A stretch of 64,000 nucleotides of DNA from Dryococelus australis (lineage: Eukaryota; Arthropoda; Insecta; Phasmatodea; Phasmatidae): positions 213,038,120 through 213,102,119 of the forward strand of contig CM057009.1 in the NCBI GenBank assembly GCA_029891345.1, in the 5' to 3' direction. The notes under the pieces were generated by a model that saw only the letters and a program-made list of their open reading frames with translations, had not been told where the DNA came from and made no database searches. The position numbers and the translations under genes were made by a program. Of this stretch, positions 59,340 through 64,000 are shown one piece after another; position 1 is the first letter of the stretch, and each line of letters starts with the position of its first letter.

Positions 59340-60062
59340 GAGGCAGTAGTCAGTGACCAACATGGTTGCAGTGTGACTGAAAAACAGGGAAATTCCAGGA
59401 AATTCGAAAGTGTTCAGAGAAACCGGGGAACTTTGAACACAGAAAATGCTGTGATAAGCAAGCTGTATATGACTGTTTATCTTATTATGCACCTACTGAA
59501 ACAAAATTTGTGTCCAATGCAAAAATACATTTCTTAAAATATTATGAGTGGTTTTCTTGTGCATATCAGTTAAAACATTATATGGTGACTTTGGTAGGAT
59601 GGATAGCTGCAATATTGTCATACATTTGGCCTGTGACATGTTGCTTAAAACCAGTTTATGTTGAAATTGCAGTATGGTTTAACAATCTAGTTACATTTTA
59701 GTCAAGGTGGGATTATTTTCATTACCAATAAACATAATTAAAGTGTAAAGAGAGTTTTTGAAATTTGCAACCAAACAAGACTTTGATTCTATGTATACTA
59801 TCAGAACTTAATAAAGTTTTGCTTATCATGGACAAAAGGTTCAGTTTTCTGTGCAATACATTTAAAGTGTTTTTTGTTCAGGGGCATTACATTTTGTAAG
59901 ATCATAGTAGTTATTTTGGTGTTAAAAGTGTGCTGCTTAAAGGAGTCATAGTATTAGAAAAATTCTTAAACAACAGTTCAGGGAAAAATATAATTTTTAT
60001 CTGGATATCACAGAAATATCAGGGAATTTTCAAATGAGAAAAAGATGGCAACTCAGAACAAG
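59300..60062. repeat. Dispersed repeat with GGGAAATTCCAGG motifs
   Basis: Contains ACAGGGAAATTCCAGGAAATTCG near 59383, CAGAGAAACCGGGGAAC near 59416 and CAGGGAATTTTC near 60020. The outer parts GTTGCCA (59312) and TGGCAAC (60044) are inverted to each other, with similar neighbours. Resembles an abundant arthropod repeat; part of it also occurs near 23738. Confidence 0.4.
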
Positions 60063-63027
60063 TAATCTTTGTTTGAATGTGTAGAGAACTATGGAGTTAA
60101 GCTATATACCATTTTATAATGCAGAGTGGTAGGATCTCTCGTTATAAGTTACTGAATGTCTGTAGGAATACAATGCTCATAACATTTTTTTTTTGTAGAT
60201 GGTGGCATGTTCTGAAGAAAGGCACTTAGTCAATAAGTTAGTTTCTTTCTTCACCTCGTATGTTGTACTGCATGTTGGTTCCCTTCCAACAAACATTTAT
60301 TCATAAAATAATTGAATAAGAATTAAGTTTATTGTCGGGAGTTTTCACTGATTCTTGAAAACTTAAAATAATGCACATGATGTGGACATAATTTGTAAAC
60401 ACATTGGTTACAATGTTCTGTCTGAATACTAAATATATCACACATGTACCAAGTTTTCATCAATATATAGATTAAGACACAAGTGTGCATAAGCAAAAAT
60501 TTTCTTACATGCAAAAGTGAAAATTTTGATGATAGGTGAGAAAGTTAAGTAGGCAACCAAATAAAATATTTCTTTATAGAAAAAGAGATTTTTGAAACAA
60601 TATTTTACAATATTATGGTTTTTCAATTAATTTTAACATTTTACAAGTAAGAGTTTGTACTGGGCTATAACTTTTTTTGTCCATACCTTAGCAATGCATC
60701 CAATTTGAATGGCTTTTTTTCTGTGCATCAATATGTTACTTATAAATTTAGTAACAGTTTATTTTAAATGTAAATTAAAATTATTATTCTTCTGTATTAT
60801 TAATCTCTATTTTTAATGGCTTGATATTTTTCTAAAAGGAAAAAGTGAAAGTACATAGCTATTTAAAACTTATGATTCTCTCCTGACAAAATTAAGAGCT
60901 TGCACAGTGTTTATTGGCCCTAAAATTTCTCGCATACCACTAATTTTTTTCCTTCAGTTTGTATTTTCATTTCTGTGTCCAAGGTGGGACTTCACGTATG
61001 TTGAGCTCTAAGTTATTTACACATTTTCCCTTTTGTGCGATGTCAAATATACCGTTCAGGAGCATTGCAATACTTATTTGTGATTCAAAATTTTCCATAA
61101 CTTTATTAACATGTGACAATGAAATAGTTTTGGAAAACACCTTCCTCAAATGAAGAATTTGGATATTGCGCAGATAGATTGTGTGTTCATGAAGCTCTTA
61201 CAATTTTTTATTCATAGACACTGTTTTGGGAAACCTTCAGTCTTAGAAGAAATAATTTTACGTTATTCTTGGCACATATATAAGGTTAATGGTATTCTGA
61301 TCTCATTATTTCTTTACGTTAATAAAATATAACTTTGCGGAGCTATAACGAATGTTACAATAAATATTCAGGGGAAAAATATTTTGCTTTTGTATTTGCA
61401 ACCAAATTTCTGAGTGAATGTGATCTTGTCTTAGTAATGATCATTAAAAAAGAGTTTTGTTAAAATAACTTTTCAGTGTTCATTAATTGTACAACTATTT
61501 TATTTGGACACAATCAAAACTTGGCTTATATTCCAATATATTCAGCATATCTTTTCAGTTTTATAATTATTCTTTCAACTTCATAAAAAAGGAAATTTTC
61601 AGCTGTGGTTTTTGTGAATTGTTTATAATACACTGCATTATAATTGAATCTTAACTAATTTAATTGATGCATGTTCATGATGAATTTAAAATTTAATTTT
61701 TAAGCATTGTAATTAATTATATGACATCATTATTGTAAATTGGTAATTTCAGACAATTTTTTATATACTTGGCAATTTTCGTAATGAAGTATGTTGTGAC
61801 AATAGTTGCCATTTTATTGTAATGACTGGGCCTTTATATGACTACAGTTGTGCTGCAATTCATGTGCAGTGTTTACCATATCTATTGCAATATTTCCGTT
61901 AAAACACGCAAATCTACAAAATGTAAATCTAATATTTGTGCTAAATAAATTAACTATAATTGAAATGTTTTAAAATAGAGGTGATATAGAAATAAGTTGT
62001 GTGTGACACTTACTGAAATCTAAGTAAAAAGAATGCGAAAGATATAGAATACCCATTTCTACGTGTTTCAGAAGTATAAGTTACTTCCTTCATCTGAAGA
62101 ACTAGTAAAATTGACCCGGTGAATGTTTTTTCCCCATATTCCCACCTTTATTTATTTTGGTACATGGTACACATACAGATATTTAATTTAAGTAATCAAG
62201 AACTAACTAGATATCTTGAGCTGATGAAGAAAAGTGTTGTCAAACTGTAAACCATCCATAGTGCACAAATATAAATGTTTGTCACTAGCTAGTTTCAGGA
62301 GGACAGAAATGGGGGAGTTAGCAAAATTATAAGTAGTTAGTAAATTGGCAAGTTCAAATAATAATTTTAAAATAACGTTTATATGTAATATTGTTTATAT
62401 GTACCTAACAGTAGCATATTGCTTTACCAGAAAGGTGCAGTATTCTTGCATTATACTTTTTAATACTTTAACAAGTAAATTAAAAGAATTAAGAAATGAA
62501 AATATTGAATTATTTATAATAGACTAAAAGTTTTCCTATAAGCAGACTTATATTATACTCTTAAAGAATTATATATTCATAAACAAGACTAATATTCACA
62601 AATTGTTACAGGTAATAGGTGTATCCACCTTATTCTTTTTTCTATTAGCAAACTCATTCGGTATTTTCGAAATTTTATGTTCATGATATAACTAATGTTT
62701 ACAAGTCTCGTGTGTTAGTTGTATCTATTAGGCTAGTAAATAATCCACAAACATAGGTAGGTGTTTTGTGCATCTATTTTATTGTCATTCATATTATATA
62801 GGTATGGAATTGTACTTATTTATACTTTCATTAAGCTATTGTTAATAATCACAATATACTTCTTATCCCGCTCTGTTCTTGTAGATCTAAATACTCAACT
62901 TTTGTTTCGGGATCTGTGTATTAACGTATTCAGGAAATTTAACTGGTTTTTCTTTTTTTATAAATTGTCGGTGAAACGAAGAAAGAAAGTTTTAATAATT
63001 GCGGAGAAATTTATTATAATATAAATG
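60063..63027. other. Long AT-rich non-coding stretch
   Basis: No exon, RNA gene or transposon piece recognised in about 3 kb. All open frames are below 90 codons and AT-biased. Confidence 0.4.
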
Positions 63028-63957
63028 TTCAGTAAGGGAGGAAGTCCAAAAAAGCTCTCGCTTGAATACGATATTGATTTGCAAATTGTGCGGGATATTA
63101 ACAAGAAGAAGAAGAAAAAAATTAATGAATTATGGAAGTCGAGCTGATAGTGAAGCTGGGCCATCAAAGCGCAGATCCCTGAAGATATCAACTTAAGAGG
63201 AGTTGGACGAGGCTCTTTACCTTTGATTCAAACAGAAAAGAGCTGAATGTGTTCCTTTGTCAGGACCTATGAATATAGCACAGGCGAAAAAATTCTATGA
63301 TGTTCTAGGCATCATAAGTGAATTTAATGCTTTTTAAGGATGGCTTACACTATTTAAACAGTGATATGGAATACGGGAAATTACTGAACACGGTTAAAAA
63401 CTCAGTGCAAACAAAGAAGCATTCAATGAGTTATGCACACAGTTTTCCAGTTTTGTTGCTGAGCATAGATTTTCCGAGCAGCAAGTATATAATGCTGATG
63501 AGACTGGCCTATATTGTTTTCAAGAAAAGAAAGGACTGCCATTGAAAGCCATCTTAATTCTGGATAATGAGCCCCCCATGTCACCCAACTGCAGCAACAC
63601 ATGCATCATACGATAATCAGAATTTTGTCAGGTTTTTACCACCATGTGTCACATCATTAATCCAGCCCATGGACCAGGGGGTAATAGCTGCAATGAAAAA
63701 ACATTACCGCACAAATCTAATCAAACAGCTTTTTGGAAGATGCTAACAGTGTTGGATGCCATCCATGGAATCTCGTCATGGGAATGTGTGAAGGAAACCA
63801 CCATCAAAAACTCCTTCAATAAAATCTTAGAACATTCAAGAGAACCAGATTTTAAGGGGTTTCAAGATGACATTTGTTCTGCTGCCAGTCTTTCAGCCAT
63901 TTTGAGTGAAATCAATGGCTGTGAAGAAGTTGATGAAAACAATGTGTCTGATTGGTG
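63028..63957 (+). pseudogene. pogo/Tigger (jerky-like) transposase, internally deleted
   Basis: Plus-strand pieces of a DDE_1 transposase follow in order. GGSPKKLSLEYDIDLQIVRD at about 63037 is an N-terminal helix-turn-helix stretch. QQVYNADETGLYCFQEKKGL at about 63479 carries the first catalytic Asp (NADETGL). [12 protein letters not shown] follows directly, with the second Asp in [23 protein letters not shown] at about 63640 is in another frame. The C-terminal WECVKETTIKNSF region extends to 63957, where the frame stops. Normally around 90 residues separate NADETGL from LILDN, so the segment is deleted. Stops and frameshifts elsewhere confirm a dead copy. The element may continue past the window. 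Confidence 0.8.
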
Positions 63958-64000
63958 AGCAGTAGATGCCTGTGAACCTGGTTTTCAGCAGCTCACTGAT

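Noticed and set aside
1..64000. CRISPR arrays, operons, phage or bacterial defence systems
   Set aside because: No regularly spaced short repeats with unique spacers and no compact prokaryotic gene order; splicing and transposon content show a eukaryotic genome.

Overview
The window looks like nuclear DNA of an insect. It is AT-rich, almost free of long open reading frames, dense in decayed transposons, and carries spliced coding exons with GT..AG borders. A mitochondrial insertion supports this: its order COII, tRNA-Lys, tRNA-Asp, ATP8 is the ancestral arthropod order, which differs from the Asp-Lys order of acridid grasshoppers. A stick insect or another polyneopteran is my guess, but the sequence does not prove it.

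Only one host gene is convincingly seen: two consecutive plus-strand exons (45997-46878 and 47551-47779) of the BCL9/legless Wnt co-activator. The first contains the HD2 helix that binds beta-catenin/Armadillo. The remaining exons were not found here. The next intron carries an antisense Pro/Gly-rich peptide remnant and a nuclear copy of mitochondrial DNA (about 48590-49147).

The rest is mostly a transposon graveyard.
0-10 kb: short tandem arrays, an LTR-like block, a tRNA-derived SINE, a piggyBac remnant and a pogo/Tigger-like tail.
10.4-16.3 kb: a Russian-doll nest, with a Tc1 element split by a DD41D mariner-type element that is itself split by a second related element.
18.9-35.3 kb: three more DD41D-type copies, one of them (32338-34835) with inverted repeats of about 540 bp and inserted into another dispersed repeat; a hAT BED-finger remnant; and a decayed gene of a multi-copy DUF7869-like family.
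35.3-45 kb: a 607-bp hAT MITE, an LTR-like block, a 2.8-kb hAT element with a perfect 8-bp target duplication, and a degenerate tandem array with a period near 280 bp.
49-56 kb: GC-richer LTR-retroelement-like blocks.
57-64 kb: another hAT-type MITE and an internally deleted pogo/Tigger transposase at the right edge.

Four DD41D-type copies keep the same 41-residue spacing between the second and third catalytic positions, yet each has its own stops or catalytic substitutions. This points to one ancient family that expanded and then decayed independently. No intact mobile-element gene was found.
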